DNA from: Chitinophagales bacterium
Lineage (GTDB): Bacteria; Bacteroidota; Bacteroidia; Chitinophagales; Saprospiraceae
Length of the DNA stretch: 64,000 bases
NCBI GenBank assembly: GCA_013298955.1
Contig: JAAFJT010000001.1
Coordinates: forward strand, 62,001 to 126,000
Direction of reading: 5' to 3'
A program made the translations under genes and the position numbers. The notes under the pieces were generated by a model. The model saw only the letters and a program-made list of their open reading frames with translations, was not told the DNA's origin and did no database searches. Within the stretch, counting starts at the first letter, position 1. Each line of letters opens with the position of its first letter. This document shows positions 1 to 10,322 of the stretch, one piece after another.

Positions 1-453
1 GAAACGGAAAAAATCTGCCATTTCTGCTACGGCATCAATTTCTGCTTGATAAACCGTTTTGGATTGGCACAACATCGTTGCGGCATTCATCCGCGCCCGA
101 AACGGACCACATAACAAATCCGCCGCTTTCAAAAAAATAGCGGCTCGCTCCTGCCAAGGCATTTTTTCCCATTCGACTTTGGCTTTCAATGCCGCATCAA
201 TCGCATTTTGGACATGGATGGCACCGCCGCGATGAAAATAACCCAATGTGTGACTCAATTCATGTGGTGGATGAATGGCTACTTTTTCATCCGTAGTCAC
301 TTTTTTGCCGCCGATGTGCATCGGAATTTCTATAACTTGTGCTTTACAAGTTTTCAAAGCCGCTTTCAAGGCAATTTTTTCAGGGCTATCAGGGCGATAA
401 CTTAGAATAGGTTCATTGACCGCTTTCGGAACGCGATAAAAGGCGTTAGACAT
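1..453 (-). CDS. pruA: L-glutamate gamma-semialdehyde (1-pyrroline-5-carboxylate) dehydrogenase, N-terminal part, truncated by window edge
   Basis: Reverse-complement reading from ATG at 453: MSNAFYRVPKAVNEPILSYRPDSPEKIALKAALKTCKAQVIEIPMHIGGKKVTTDEKVAIHPPHELSHTLGYFHRGGAIHVQNAIDAALKAKVEWEKMPWQERAAIFLKAADLL; typical P5C dehydrogenase N-terminus; open at the left edge. Confidence 0.85.
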   Translation of the reverse strand, partial: MSNAFYRVPKAVNEPILSYRPDSPEKIALKAALKTCKAQVIEIPMHIGGKKVTTDEKVAIHPPHELSHTLGYFHRGGAIHVQNAIDAALKAKVEWEKMPWQERAAIFLKAADLLCGPFRARMNAATMLCQSKTVYQAEIDAVAEMADFFRF

Positions 454-505
454 AATTTTGATTTTTTTTGGTTGGCAATTTAAAGGACGCAAAAGTAGGC
501 AATTG

Positions 506-898
506 CTAATGATAATTTGCAAAGACCTCCCAAAAAATCGCTTCTATGTTTGCAGCATCGGTTTCGTCGCAATCGCCATAAATGCTCACGCGCCGCGATA
601 AACCACTGATATTTTCATCTTCTTCCTCGAAACGAAACGAAAAATCGTTGCCTAATTCATCTTTTAAGCCCATCACTTCATAAATATCATGAGAAACTTT
701 GCCGTCTTCAAACGATTCCGATTCGTATCCGCCCAAAAGTTGCATGACAATGTGCATGTCCGCCTCTGCACCAAAATAATGGTTATGAAGCTCCGAATCA
801 AACCGATAGGATTCCAAAATAGGCATTTGGCAATATTCCTGCACCGTTTCGCGGAGTGCTTGGATGATATTGAGCTGATGTTGAGTGGGTTCTAACAT
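506..898 (-). CDS. hypothetical acidic protein, 130 aa
   Basis: Intact ORF MLEPTQHQLNIIQALRETVQEYC...; no family recognised. Confidence 0.6.
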   Translation of the reverse strand: MLEPTQHQLNIIQALRETVQEYCQMPILESYRFDSELHNHYFGAEADMHIVMQLLGGYESESFEDGKVSHDIYEVMGLKDELGNDFSFRFEEEDENISGLSRRVSIYGDCDETDAANIEAIFWEVFANYH

Positions 899-949
899 AG
901 ATTTTGATTTTAAAATTTAGCTTTGGGAACAAAAAAAAGATTCATTTGT

Positions 950-979
950 TTGGTGATGAGGGCAAATATCTTATTTTTG
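950..979 (+). promoter_or_regulatory. Bacteroidota-type promoter (TTG-N19-TATTTTTG) for the PP2C gene
   Basis: TTG at 950-952, 19 nt spacer, TATTTTTG at 972-979; matches TTG/TAnnTTTG consensus. Confidence 0.55.
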
Positions 980-991
980 CGCATGCTTAAA

Positions 992-1744
992 ATGAAAATA
1001 CATACGTTGCTCCAAATTGGTGAACACCACACTAATCATTGTGAGGATTCCCTCGTTTCGGAGCAAATTGGCTCGCATCAATGGCTTTGCGCCGTCATGG
1101 ATGGTTGCACGATGGGCATTGATAGCCACCTCATTTCGACTTTGATGGGAAAAGTGTTGCGCAAAATTGCCAAAAATGCCTATTTCAGAGAATTTATGAC
1201 TAAGAAGCAAGTGTCCAATCCCATTTTATTGAAAGCAGTTTGCCAGCAATTGTTTTTAGATTTAAATGATATTAAAAATCAAGTGCAATTAGAGCGCGAC
1301 GAAACGCTCGCAACCTTGATTTTGATGATTTTGGATACGCAAAAATGGGAGGCAAGTGTCATCACTGTTGGAGATGGAGTCATCGTTTGCAATGCACAAG
1401 TCATTGAATATCAACAAGATAACAAACCTGATTATTTAGGTTATCATTTAACTAAAAATTTTGAAACTTGGTTTGCCCATCATACCCAATTCAATCATTT
1501 TCAGGCGATAAAGGATATTAGTATGGCAACCGATGGCATTTTGACATTCAGTCGTTTTGACAATCGCGTTACGATTGTCGAAAAAGATGCAATTGCGCAC
1601 TTATTGATTGATAATCAATGGATTGAAAACGATAAAATGCTTCATCTGAAAATGTTGAAGATGCAAGATGAATGGGGATTGAAACCAACCGATGATTTAG
1701 GCATCATTAGAGTTGTTCAAGGAGCGCACCTAAATAATATATGA
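992..1744 (+). CDS. PP2C-family serine/threonine phosphatase-like protein
   Basis: MKIHTLLQIGEHHTNHCEDSLVSEQIGSHQWLCAVMDGCTMGIDSH...SVITVGDGVIVCN...MATDGILTF: PP2C DG-motif pattern. The ORF track starts at 923; the promoter position favours 983 or 992. Confidence 0.75.
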   Translation: MKIHTLLQIGEHHTNHCEDSLVSEQIGSHQWLCAVMDGCTMGIDSHLISTLMGKVLRKIAKNAYFREFMTKKQVSNPILLKAVCQQLFLDLNDIKNQVQLERDETLATLILMILDTQKWEASVITVGDGVIVCNAQVIEYQQDNKPDYLGYHLTKNFETWFAHHTQFNHFQAIKDISMATDGILTFSRFDNRVTIVEKDAIAHLLIDNQWIENDKMLHLKMLKMQDEWGLKPTDDLGIIRVVQGAHLNNI

Positions 1745-1863
1745 AGAACGTCAATATAGTACTTTTTCGATGTCAGGACGGTCATTACAAAAAAAAAGAA
1801 GCATTTATTCGATTTTTGCAAAAAAAACCAATAAATGCTTCCTTTTTCTGGATTTACCCCCTT

Positions 1864-4758
1864 TTATTTATTCAATATTTGGTCAAAATTCAACGCAACA
1901 TAATACACACCCCCAATTTGTGCTAAACCATATCCTTGCGAATAGTATTTGTTCATCAAATTGCTCGCACCAAATTTAACAATCGTGCGATATGCGGGAA
2001 TTTTGTACGAAACAGCCACATCAACCGTATTCCAAGAAGGCAACAATATATCGCCTTGTGTATTCCCTTGTTCAATCCAAGTTTTATCCGTCCAGCGATA
2101 CGCTAACGAGAAACCAAGTAATTTAGTCACTTTCGGATTGCTCAACGTAATATTATATCGATTTTCTGGCGAAATAAAGAAGTTTCTTTGGACACGAGAT
2201 ACTTCCAAATTACTCATTTTGCGCTTTACAATATCCACTCCGAAAGCATCTTTCAAGGTATTGCCTGCGGCATCTTTCAACGTAATCGTACCAATTTGAT
2301 TGGCATAATTCACACCCAAATTGTAACCACCGCCTAAAACGGCTTCTACACCAACTCCAAAACCATTGACATAAATTTCATTGAAATTATTAAAATTGAC
2401 TTGGTACGTCACATAATTGGCAGCATTTTTAAAACCAATTAAAGGCGAACCTGCTGTTTTCAATTGTTGATAATTTTGTGTAGCGATGAAATCGTTGTAT
2501 TTACTTTGGTAATAAAACGCATCTACGTATAAAAATTTGCCAATCGTCCCTTTATAACCTAACTCCCAAGTTTGAATTTTTTCCGTCTTGAAATTTTCAG
2601 GTGCAGGTACATATTTCACTAATAAAGATTCATCATTCGTCGCAGATGCTGCAAATGCGGCAACAGAGGTTTGTGTGTAAGCAGGATTATTGTACAAATT
2701 CGCAGCTTCTACTGCTGATTGCGAGCCACCCACTTCTCCAATTTTACCATCCGCTAACAATTGATTTGGACTTGGATTCCGAAACGCAGATTGCAAAGAA
2801 GCACGAATATTATGCTCATACACAGTCAAAACGCCTGAGATACGCGGGGTGAAACCACCTTTGAAATATTGATTTTTGTCATATCGAATCGCCGCAGTGG
2901 GTTTAAGAGAGATATTTTCATTAAAAGTCAATGTGTAAGTTCCCTGCAAATACAAGCCGTATTCCGCAATAGTGAACTCCTCTCCCGTCCGCGTTACAGG
3001 GAAAATCGTGCCTTTGGTCAACATGGAATAATTTCTAAAACTCGCGCCTGTCACCAAATCAAGCTCTTTTGGAACGATTTTTTTAAAATTATACATCCCT
3101 TCCACATGACGCATTGAAGAATTATCTAATAACCGAACGCCTTTGTAACGGGTACTTTTTCCAGTTGGACCATTGATGAAATCCGTATTCAACGTCGAAG
3201 TCAATTCCGTCCACAAACTATTGAACCCTGCTGAACCGGGGGCTAAACGGGTATTATCCGCCGCCGCCCGCGCTGTGGCAATATTCGGACTCGTATTATA
3301 CGCCGTAGAAAACGCAGATGACCAATTTCCCATCGCATTCGGAGCCGCCAAAGTCGAACCAGCAGAATCTAACATGATTTTTGCCAACGCACCCATCGAA
3401 AAACCTTCTGCTTGCTGCGTTGTTTGGTAAGCGCGAATGAAAAATTCGTCACCACGCAACTCTGCTTTGATTTGATTGCGGAGATAATCAGGGTAATATT
3501 CGCGGAAACCTGCCGTCCGAGCAAAATTACCATTCCCGAAATACCAGCCCACACTTGCTTCTAAATTTTGATTAATCTTGTAATGCAAAGCTGCATTCGC
3601 CCGATAACTGAAAATTTTACCCTTATCACCCGTCAAATCATACTCTTTGTAGCCAGAACGCGTCACGCGTTTGCCCGCAAGTGCTGTCACAGGATGTGTT
3701 GCTGGATAATCGAATAAGCCACCATTCGAGACATCATCTCCATAGATATTCACCCCATCATATTCAAAATTATTATCTTTGTCATTGTTCGGTGTGTAAC
3801 CTAATGAAACCGTTTTCGCGGTATTATCAACTACGAAAAAATTTCTACGATTTCGCGTCATACGGTCATTATAATCGTCTGCAATGAAATCCGTACCATT
3901 AATCGCTTGTAAATTGACTTTAAAGGCGAGATTTTCACTCAAATGAGTGGCATAACGCACCGCAACATCCGTATAAGGTTGTGCTTTGATATCGGTTTTG
4001 CCAACATTATTGACCCCAACTTTGACTTGCGCACTCAACCCTTGATAATCAAAAGGCGATTTGGTACGCGTCAACATCAACCCTTGCAAAGCATCTGGTC
4101 CATACAACGCAGAAGCCGCACCCGGCAACAACTCAATGTTGTCAATATCCAAATCAGAAACGCCCGCCACAGAGCCAAAACCAAAACCAAGTCCCGGAGA
4201 ACGGTTATCCATTCCATCCGTCAATTGAACGAAACGATTGTTGTTGTTCGCACCAAAACCGCGCATGTTTACCGACCGAAACGTTAAACTTTGGGATAAT
4301 AAGTCAACCCCTTTCAAACCTTGCAACGTCGTGTACGTGTCAAAGGCACCAAGTTGTTGAAGTTGTTTTCCAAAAATTTTCTCAATCGTTACAGGAGTGC
4401 GCACCAATTTTTCTTCAATACGATTACCCGTAACAGAGGCTTCCGACATTAAAGTTACGCCTTCTTTTAGGGTAATGTTATGAGGACCTGCATCTTTAAG
4501 GTTCAGCTCAATGCTCTGATAACCAACACTACTGATTTTCAAGATAACAGGGAGGCTTGTCACTTTGAGTGAAAATTTGCCTTCACCATCAGTAATTGTG
4601 CCTGCAATCGTCCCTTTGATGATAATCGTAGTTCCCGGTATCGGCTCCTTGTTGAGTTCGTCAGTGACCGTTCCCGTAAGAGTCGTTTGGGCAAAAGTAG
4701 TTGTCGCCATGCTCAACAAAAGCAGGAGTAAGGCGAAACGGTGGTTTAGTTTCATCAT
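1864..4758 (-). CDS. TonB-dependent receptor with N-terminal carboxypeptidase-regulatory-like domain
   Basis: Signal peptide MMKLNHRFALLLLLLSMATTTFA, then TTLTGTVTDELNKEPIPGTTIIIKGT..., plug (VNMRGFGANNNNRFVQLTDGMDN) and beta-barrel; start adjusted from 4926 to the signal peptide Met. Confidence 0.9.
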   Translation of the reverse strand: MMKLNHRFALLLLLLSMATTTFAQTTLTGTVTDELNKEPIPGTTIIIKGTIAGTITDGEGKFSLKVTSLPVILKISSVGYQSIELNLKDAGPHNITLKEGVTLMSEASVTGNRIEEKLVRTPVTIEKIFGKQLQQLGAFDTYTTLQGLKGVDLLSQSLTFRSVNMRGFGANNNNRFVQLTDGMDNRSPGLGFGFGSVAGVSDLDIDNIELLPGAASALYGPDALQGLMLTRTKSPFDYQGLSAQVKVGVNNVGKTDIKAQPYTDVAVRYATHLSENLAFKVNLQAINGTDFIADDYNDRMTRNRRNFFVVDNTAKTVSLGYTPNNDKDNNFEYDGVNIYGDDVSNGGLFDYPATHPVTALAGKRVTRSGYKEYDLTGDKGKIFSYRANAALHYKINQNLEASVGWYFGNGNFARTAGFREYYPDYLRNQIKAELRGDEFFIRAYQTTQQAEGFSMGALAKIMLDSAGSTLAAPNAMGNWSSAFSTAYNTSPNIATARAAADNTRLAPGSAGFNSLWTELTSTLNTDFINGPTGKSTRYKGVRLLDNSSMRHVEGMYNFKKIVPKELDLVTGASFRNYSMLTKGTIFPVTRTGEEFTIAEYGLYLQGTYTLTFNENISLKPTAAIRYDKNQYFKGGFTPRISGVLTVYEHNIRASLQSAFRNPSPNQLLADGKIGEVGGSQSAVEAANLYNNPAYTQTSVAAFAASATNDESLLVKYVPAPENFKTEKIQTWELGYKGTIGKFLYVDAFYYQSKYNDFIATQNYQQLKTAGSPLIGFKNAANYVTYQVNFNNFNEIYVNGFGVGVEAVLGGGYNLGVNYANQIGTITLKDAAGNTLKDAFGVDIVKRKMSNLEVSRVQRNFFISPENRYNITLSNPKVTKLLGFSLAYRWTDKTWIEQGNTQGDILLPSWNTVDVAVSYKIPAYRTIVKFGASNLMNKYYSQGYGLAQIGGVYYVALNFDQILNK

Positions 4759-4956
4759 ACAAATTTGGTTTAGATTTAATATAAATTTAAATAAACAATA
4801 TTTTAGCCAAGTTTTGCTATTTTTTCTTTTGGAATCCAAAAATTTCTGTGCTTTAAAAGAAACAGTATCGGTATCCCAAGCATCAAAGGTTGATAAAAGA
4901 ACAGAAATAGCCAAATATTTTAACAAATTTATTTTTTAATTATTTAAAAAAATCAT

Positions 4957-5037
4957 ATGACACCCATTATAAACCAACATTTAGCTCAAGACCCACGATT
5001 AGCGGCAATTTTGCCTACTTTGACCTTACTGATATGA
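4957..5037 (+). pseudogene. 26-codon fragment, possible N-terminal remnant of a DNA-3-methyladenine glycosylase-like gene
   Basis: MTPIINQHLAQDPRLAAILPTLTLLI*; N-terminal 'HLxxDxxLAxxI' look only. Confidence 0.25.
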
Positions 5038-5072
5038 GGGACTTACGTAAAGTCCCCTTTACGTAAGTCCCT
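5037..5072. terminator. hairpin terminator downstream of rny
   Basis: AGGGACTTACGTAAA-gtcccc-TTTACGTAAGTCCCT, 15-bp perfect arms. Confidence 0.7.
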
Positions 5073-5078
5073 ATGCAA

Positions 5079-6791
5079 CTATCTTGCGAAAGAAACCGCC
5101 CGTTTTTCACGAATCACGGTTACTTTTATCTGTCCCGGATACTGCATGACTTCCTGTATTTTTTGAGAAATCATAAACGACAAATCATCGGCATATTGGT
5201 CTGAAACCTTTTCCGATTCCACAATTACGCGCAATTCGCGTCCTGCTTGCATCGCATAGGCTTTTTGAACGCCCTCATGTGAAAGTGCCAATTCTTCCAA
5301 TTCGCCAATTCGTTTCAAATAACTTTCCAAAATCTCGCGTCTTGCACCCGGACGTGCGCCTGAAATCGCATCGCAAGCCTGTACAATCGGCGAAATGATA
5401 TTCGACATTTCAATTTCATCATGATGCGCACCCACTGCATTGATAATGACAGCATGTTCATTGTGTTTTTCACACAATTTCATCCCCAAAATCGCATGCG
5501 ACAATTCAGATTCTTCCTCTGCAACCTTACCAATATCGTGCAAAAGTCCCGCCCGTTTCGCCATTTTGATTTGTTTCGGGTTGAAACCGAGTTCCGCAGC
5601 CATCAATGCACATAAATTTGCCGTCTCAATCGAGTGTTTCAACAAATTTTGTCCATAAGAAGACCGATACCGCATCCGTCCAACCATCCGCACCAACGCC
5701 GCATCCAACCCATGAATATCCAAATCAATGACCGTCCGTTCTCCAATTTCAACAATTTGTTCTTCCAATTGTTTCCGCGTTTTAGCCACCACTTCTTCAA
5801 TCCGCGCAGGGTGAATCCGCCCATCAGCAACCAATTTTTTAAGTGCCAACCGCGCAATTTCTCGCCGAATTGGGTCAAAAGACGAAATGACAATCGCTTC
5901 AGGCGTATCATCCACCACGATTTCCGCGCCAGTTGCCGCTTCCAACGCCCGAATATTCCGCCCTTCTCGACCAATGATTTGCCCTTTCATATCATCCGAA
6001 TCCAGATTAAACACTGAAACCGTATTTTCAATCGCAAACTCCGCGCTCATCCGTTGAATCGCTTGGATTACAATCTTTTTCGCCTCTTTACTCGCACTCA
6101 AATTGGCTTGTTCGATGGTATTTTTCATAATCACCATCGCTTCATTTTCTGCTTTTCCGCGCACCGCTTCCAACAATTGTTCTTTGGCAGCCAACTCAGA
6201 AAGGTTTGCAATGCGTTCTAATTCTTTGATTCTCAACTCATTAGCCGATTCCAATTCATCTTTTTTCTTCGCAATAATCTTCAATTGAAGCGTCAAATTT
6301 TCCCGAATCGATTCCAATTCTTTATCTTTCGACTCCGTTTCTTTTTGCAACTTCTTCACTTCTTCCACTTGTCCTTGAAAATCTTTAAACCGTTGTTTCA
6401 AATCATTTTCGCGGTTGACAATAACAATTTCGCGGTCTTTCATGCCCAAAATATGCAATGTTTTTTCACCCTCGAACTCATTTTTCAAGTTAGCAAATTT
6501 CTCTTTTGCCTCTTGAATCTTCCGTTGTTTGATAGACTCATTCTTATTCTCAGAACGTTCAACGATTTTTTCGGCTTTACTTTCCGCATCCTCCACAATC
6601 CGTTTCGCATCATCCGTCATGCGTTTTGCAGTTGCTTTGGCTTCCGTCACCGCCGCATCCGCCTGTCGGCTTGATTCATCTATAATATCTTGGTTCGCCT
6701 TAGCCATATAACGTTTGATACCGTTATGCCCTGCCAATCCACCGAGTAAAAAACCCAACAATGCCAATACAACTATCAGAGTAGTACTCAT
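5079..6791 (-). CDS. rny: ribonuclease Y
   Basis: N-terminal TM and coiled coil, KH domain ([38 protein letters not shown]), HD domain (LLHDIGK); 570 aa. Confidence 0.97.
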   Translation of the reverse strand: MSTTLIVVLALLGFLLGGLAGHNGIKRYMAKANQDIIDESSRQADAAVTEAKATAKRMTDDAKRIVEDAESKAEKIVERSENKNESIKQRKIQEAKEKFANLKNEFEGEKTLHILGMKDREIVIVNRENDLKQRFKDFQGQVEEVKKLQKETESKDKELESIRENLTLQLKIIAKKKDELESANELRIKELERIANLSELAAKEQLLEAVRGKAENEAMVIMKNTIEQANLSASKEAKKIVIQAIQRMSAEFAIENTVSVFNLDSDDMKGQIIGREGRNIRALEAATGAEIVVDDTPEAIVISSFDPIRREIARLALKKLVADGRIHPARIEEVVAKTRKQLEEQIVEIGERTVIDLDIHGLDAALVRMVGRMRYRSSYGQNLLKHSIETANLCALMAAELGFNPKQIKMAKRAGLLHDIGKVAEEESELSHAILGMKLCEKHNEHAVIINAVGAHHDEIEMSNIISPIVQACDAISGARPGARREILESYLKRIGELEELALSHEGVQKAYAMQAGRELRVIVESEKVSDQYADDLSFMISQKIQEVMQYPGQIKVTVIREKRAVSFAR

Positions 6792-6844
6792 TTGTAACTA
6801 ATTCGGTCATTTAAGATTAAAAAAAATGTTTTATATAGCAAAAT

Positions 6845-6968
6845 GTTTTGAAAGGAAAGCTGCCAACCGTTGCGAATCCAACCTCTGATTTTACAAAATA
6901 TTGCGAACCATCCTATTTCTTACCAACGGACTAAACCCAGAAAAAACACTCTAAGAAGCGACATGCCC
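6845..6968 (-). ncRNA. candidate structured RNA (6S-like) in the zapA-rny gap
   Basis: ~180 nt gap between zapA and rny. On the minus strand, TGAAAGG pairs with CCTTTCA as a closing stem and CCGTTG with CAACGG as an inner stem, with a large bubble. The zapA-ssrS neighbourhood is known in Gammaproteobacteria. Confidence 0.4.
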
Positions 6969-6971
6969 CTT

Positions 6972-7286
6972 TCATTTTTCTAATAATTTCGTCAAAAACA
7001 AATCAATGCGGTCGATTCTATCCGCTATTTTCGATTCAACAGAATTGGTTTTCAAACGATGTACTTCCACCGCATACGTCAACAATGCCATTGCCAAACA
7101 ATCATATTTATCGCGCCGCACATACATTAGTTGAAATTTTTGAACTAACTCATTGATTTCCAATACCGTTTCTCGAATGGCATCTTCCTCCTCTATTTTG
7201 ATTTTAAGGGGAAAAACGCGCCCTGCCACAGTCACATTGATACTTCGCATCTCGCTGTGCATCCCGTTTTGCATCTCGTTTTGCAT
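6972..7286 (-). CDS. zapA: cell division protein ZapA
   Basis: INVTVAGRVFPLKIKIEEEDAIRETVLEINELVQKFQ...YDCLAMALLTYAVEVHRL: ZapA family pattern. Confidence 0.88.
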   Translation of the reverse strand: MQNEMQNGMHSEMRSINVTVAGRVFPLKIKIEEEDAIRETVLEINELVQKFQLMYVRRDKYDCLAMALLTYAVEVHRLKTNSVESKIADRIDRIDLFLTKLLEK

Positions 7287-7310
7287 ATCGTGTGATGATT
7301 CTGAATTTGT

Positions 7311-7598
7311 CTAATCCAACTTTAAAAATTTTTCGAGCCCTTCTGTTTTATCCATTTCCTCGGGCAGGTGGAAGCCATTGATGACAAAATCCACTGCCGA
7401 AATACTACTGCCGCGCCCCCTTGCAATCCCTTGGTGTCTGCCTTTCGGTTTGGGAACTTCCCTATTTTTTTCTTCCAATTGCCCACGTAACTGGCGATTG
7501 ATTTCTTTCAAATCCGAGTTTTCGCGCTCCAATTCCGACAATCGTTGCGCCAACAATCGAATTTTTTGCTCTATACTTTGGAGTTGCTCGGAAACCAT
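7311..7598 (-). CDS. short coiled-coil protein next to ZapA (ZapB-like)
   Basis: MVSEQLQSIEQKIRLLAQRLSELERENSDLKEINRQLRGQLEEKN heptad pattern. Confidence 0.7.
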   Translation of the reverse strand: MVSEQLQSIEQKIRLLAQRLSELERENSDLKEINRQLRGQLEEKNREVPKPKGRHQGIARGRGSSISAVDFVINGFHLPEEMDKTEGLEKFLKLD

Positions 7599-7629
7599 TA
7601 GATTCTTTTTTGATTATACCCGTAATGTA

Positions 7630-7773
7630 AATTGGAACGCGGATGACACCGATAGGGCGAATTTTCGCGGATTTTAATTTGAACAATATTTAATATTGTT
7701 TTTTAATTAAAAACGGATTTTAAATTTATTTAAATCAAAAATTCGCCCAATCCGTGTCATCCGCGTTCCAATT
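7630..7773. repeat. intergenic inverted repeat, 'GGAACGCGGATGAC' family, locus A
   Basis: AATTGGAACGCGGATGACACCGATAGGGCGAATTTT (7630-7665) vs reverse complement of 7738-7773 AATTGGAACGCGGATGACACGGATTGGGCGAATTTT. Confidence 0.95.
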
Positions 7774-7788
7774 CGTATCACCTTTAAT

Positions 7789-10233
7789 TTATTTTCTAAC
7801 GACTGCTCCTAATTGCGTTTCATATTGCCGCATCAAATTGGACATCATCTGTTCGATTTCTTTCTCTTGTAACGTTTTCTCTTTGTCTTCAAATATAAAA
7901 CTAACAGCATACGATTTCTTTCCCGCACCCAATTTAACAACGTCTTCAAACACATCAAACAAATTAATTTCTTTCATCGTTTGTTTGCATGTTTTTCGGG
8001 CAATTTGAGCCATGTCCGCAAAACGAACCGATTCATCCACCACTAATGCTAAATCGCGGCGCACCACAGGATATTTCGATGGTTCCTCAAATTTAATTTT
8101 AGTGTTTTTAATCGCTTTAAGCACCGTATCCCATTTAAAATCAGCAAAATACACCTCTTGTTTTACATCAAATAATCGTTTGCAGTTGAAAGGCACTTTT
8201 CCAAACTCTACCAACACGGCTTCTCCGCGATGATATTTCAACCCAAATGCCCATTGTTTGCCTTGTAAAGCGGTCTCTTGATAACCGCCGATGCCCAAAG
8301 AACCTAAAATTTGTTGGACAATTGCTTTTAAATTAAAAAAATCAGTTTTAAGATTGGTTTTGTCTAACCAATTTTCTGGGCGTTGTTGACCTGTTAACGT
8401 TAAACTGAGGTGGGCTGTTTCAATTTGCCCGCCGCCTGTTTTTTGTCGATAGGTTTTGCCAAATTCAAATAATCGTACATCCGTTTGTTGCCGATTTTGG
8501 TTATGCGTCACCGTTTCCAATGCTGAAAATAACATCGTCGGGCGCATTATATCTAAATCCACATTGCCTGTATTGTTGATAAAAACCAATTCTGTTTGGT
8601 TTAATAAAGTATTATCCGCATAATATTTGGATTTAGACAAGGATAACGCCATCATTTCATTAAAACCTTGTGCCGCTAACGCATCCGCAACGCGTTGTTG
8701 CACCCGATACGGGTCTGGATTTTCGGTTGCCGCAGGAGTCATTTTCATACCCGCAGGTATTGGCACATGATTGAAACCATAAACGCGTAAAATCTCCTCT
8801 ATCACATCCGCTTCTCGCAAAACATCCGCTTTATTGGTCGGAACGCTGACTAAATAACTGTCCTCATTTTCCTCTAAAAGATTCATTTCCAAGGATTTAA
8901 ATATTTTCTTTAAATCTTTTTTATGAATTTTTAAACCAATTAAACTTTCTATTTTGTCAAAATGAACCCTAATTTGTTGAGGCGCAATCGGTGTCGGATA
9001 AATATCGACGATTTCGGACGCAATCACCCCGCCCGCTAATTCGGTTATCAATAAAGCGGCGCGTTTCAACGCAAAAACAGTGATATTCGGGTCACTTCCT
9101 TTTTCATATATTTTTTTAGCATCGGTGTGCAAACCCAATCGCGTGCCTGTGCGCCGCAACATTTTGGGGTGAAAATGCGCCGATTCTAAAAAAATGTTTT
9201 TAGTTTCAGCCTTCACGCCCGATTTGCTGCCGCCAAATACGCCCGCAATACACATTCCATTGCTTTCGCCGTCGCAAATCATCAAGTCTTCATTCGTTAA
9301 TTTGCGGTCAAGACCATCCAATGTTTGGAAAACACTGCCTTCAGGCAAGGTTTTGACCACAATTGAACGCCCTTTGATAGCTTCCAAATCAAATGCATGC
9401 AACGGTTGACCCAATTCGTGCAAGACAAAATTGGTCGCATCCACAATATTATTGATGCTGCGCACGCCGATTTTAGTTAAAAATTGTTTCAACCAATCAG
9501 GCGATTCGCCCACCGTCACGCCCGCAATACTCACGCCTGAATAACGCGGACAACCTGCGGCATGTTCCACCCGAACAGGCAACGTAAGTGATTGATTATC
9601 AACCTTAAACGCAGCAACATCGGGTAATTTAACGCCTTTTTTATACTGATGATGCACTGCCAATCGCGCCGCCAAATCTTTCGCAACGCCCAAATGACAG
9701 GTCGCATCCGAGCGATTCGGAGTTAAACCAATTTCAAAAACCGTATCTTGGTCGATTTTAAACACTTCAATCGCAGGTTTTCCAATCGGCGTATGTTCGT
9801 CTAAAACGATAATGCCGTTGTGATCCGTGCCAATGCCAAGCTCATCCTCCGCGCAAATCATCCCTTCTGAAACGTGACCGCGAATTTTACCACTTTTTAT
9901 TTTGACCGTATCGCCATTGGAGAAATAAAGTGTTGTGCCAATCGTTGCGACAGCTACTTTTTGTCCTGCACGAACATTCGGCGCACCGCACACGATTTGC
10001 AATACTTTCGATGCACCAATATCCACTTTGGTCAACGATAATTTATCCGCATCCGGATGTTTGGCACATTCCACCACTTTGCCAACCACAACGCCTTGCA
10101 AATTCCCTTTGATACCGCCGACGGTTTCGACCCCTTCCACTTCCAAGCCCAAATCGGTTAAAAGTTCAGCAATGGTTTCTGGGGACTCGTCAATATCGAT
10201 ATACGATTTTAACTGATTATAAGAAATTTTCAT
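7789..10233 (-). CDS. pheT: phenylalanine--tRNA ligase subunit beta
   Basis: MKISYNQLKSYIDIDESPETIAELLTDLGLEVEGVE..., tRNA-binding domain, B3/B4 and FDX-ACB C-terminus; 814 aa. Confidence 0.97.
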   Translation of the reverse strand: MKISYNQLKSYIDIDESPETIAELLTDLGLEVEGVETVGGIKGNLQGVVVGKVVECAKHPDADKLSLTKVDIGASKVLQIVCGAPNVRAGQKVAVATIGTTLYFSNGDTVKIKSGKIRGHVSEGMICAEDELGIGTDHNGIIVLDEHTPIGKPAIEVFKIDQDTVFEIGLTPNRSDATCHLGVAKDLAARLAVHHQYKKGVKLPDVAAFKVDNQSLTLPVRVEHAAGCPRYSGVSIAGVTVGESPDWLKQFLTKIGVRSINNIVDATNFVLHELGQPLHAFDLEAIKGRSIVVKTLPEGSVFQTLDGLDRKLTNEDLMICDGESNGMCIAGVFGGSKSGVKAETKNIFLESAHFHPKMLRRTGTRLGLHTDAKKIYEKGSDPNITVFALKRAALLITELAGGVIASEIVDIYPTPIAPQQIRVHFDKIESLIGLKIHKKDLKKIFKSLEMNLLEENEDSYLVSVPTNKADVLREADVIEEILRVYGFNHVPIPAGMKMTPAATENPDPYRVQQRVADALAAQGFNEMMALSLSKSKYYADNTLLNQTELVFINNTGNVDLDIMRPTMLFSALETVTHNQNRQQTDVRLFEFGKTYRQKTGGGQIETAHLSLTLTGQQRPENWLDKTNLKTDFFNLKAIVQQILGSLGIGGYQETALQGKQWAFGLKYHRGEAVLVEFGKVPFNCKRLFDVKQEVYFADFKWDTVLKAIKNTKIKFEEPSKYPVVRRDLALVVDESVRFADMAQIARKTCKQTMKEINLFDVFEDVVKLGAGKKSYAVSFIFEDKEKTLQEKEIEQMMSNLMRQYETQLGAVVRK

Positions 10234-10322
10234 AATTTTAAAATGAGCAAAATGCCTTCAAAGCGCAAATATAGCGTTTAACCACAAAATCGGCACTTTT
10301 TTTTTGAAAATTTGAAATTCAA

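Noticed and set aside
3943-4287. Antisense ORF (114 aa) inside the TonB receptor gene, and similar antisense ORFs at 5634-6017, 23626-24189, 38682-39152 and 40307-40912
   Set aside because: Each overlaps a well-supported gene on the other strand; low-complexity composition and no recognisable domain
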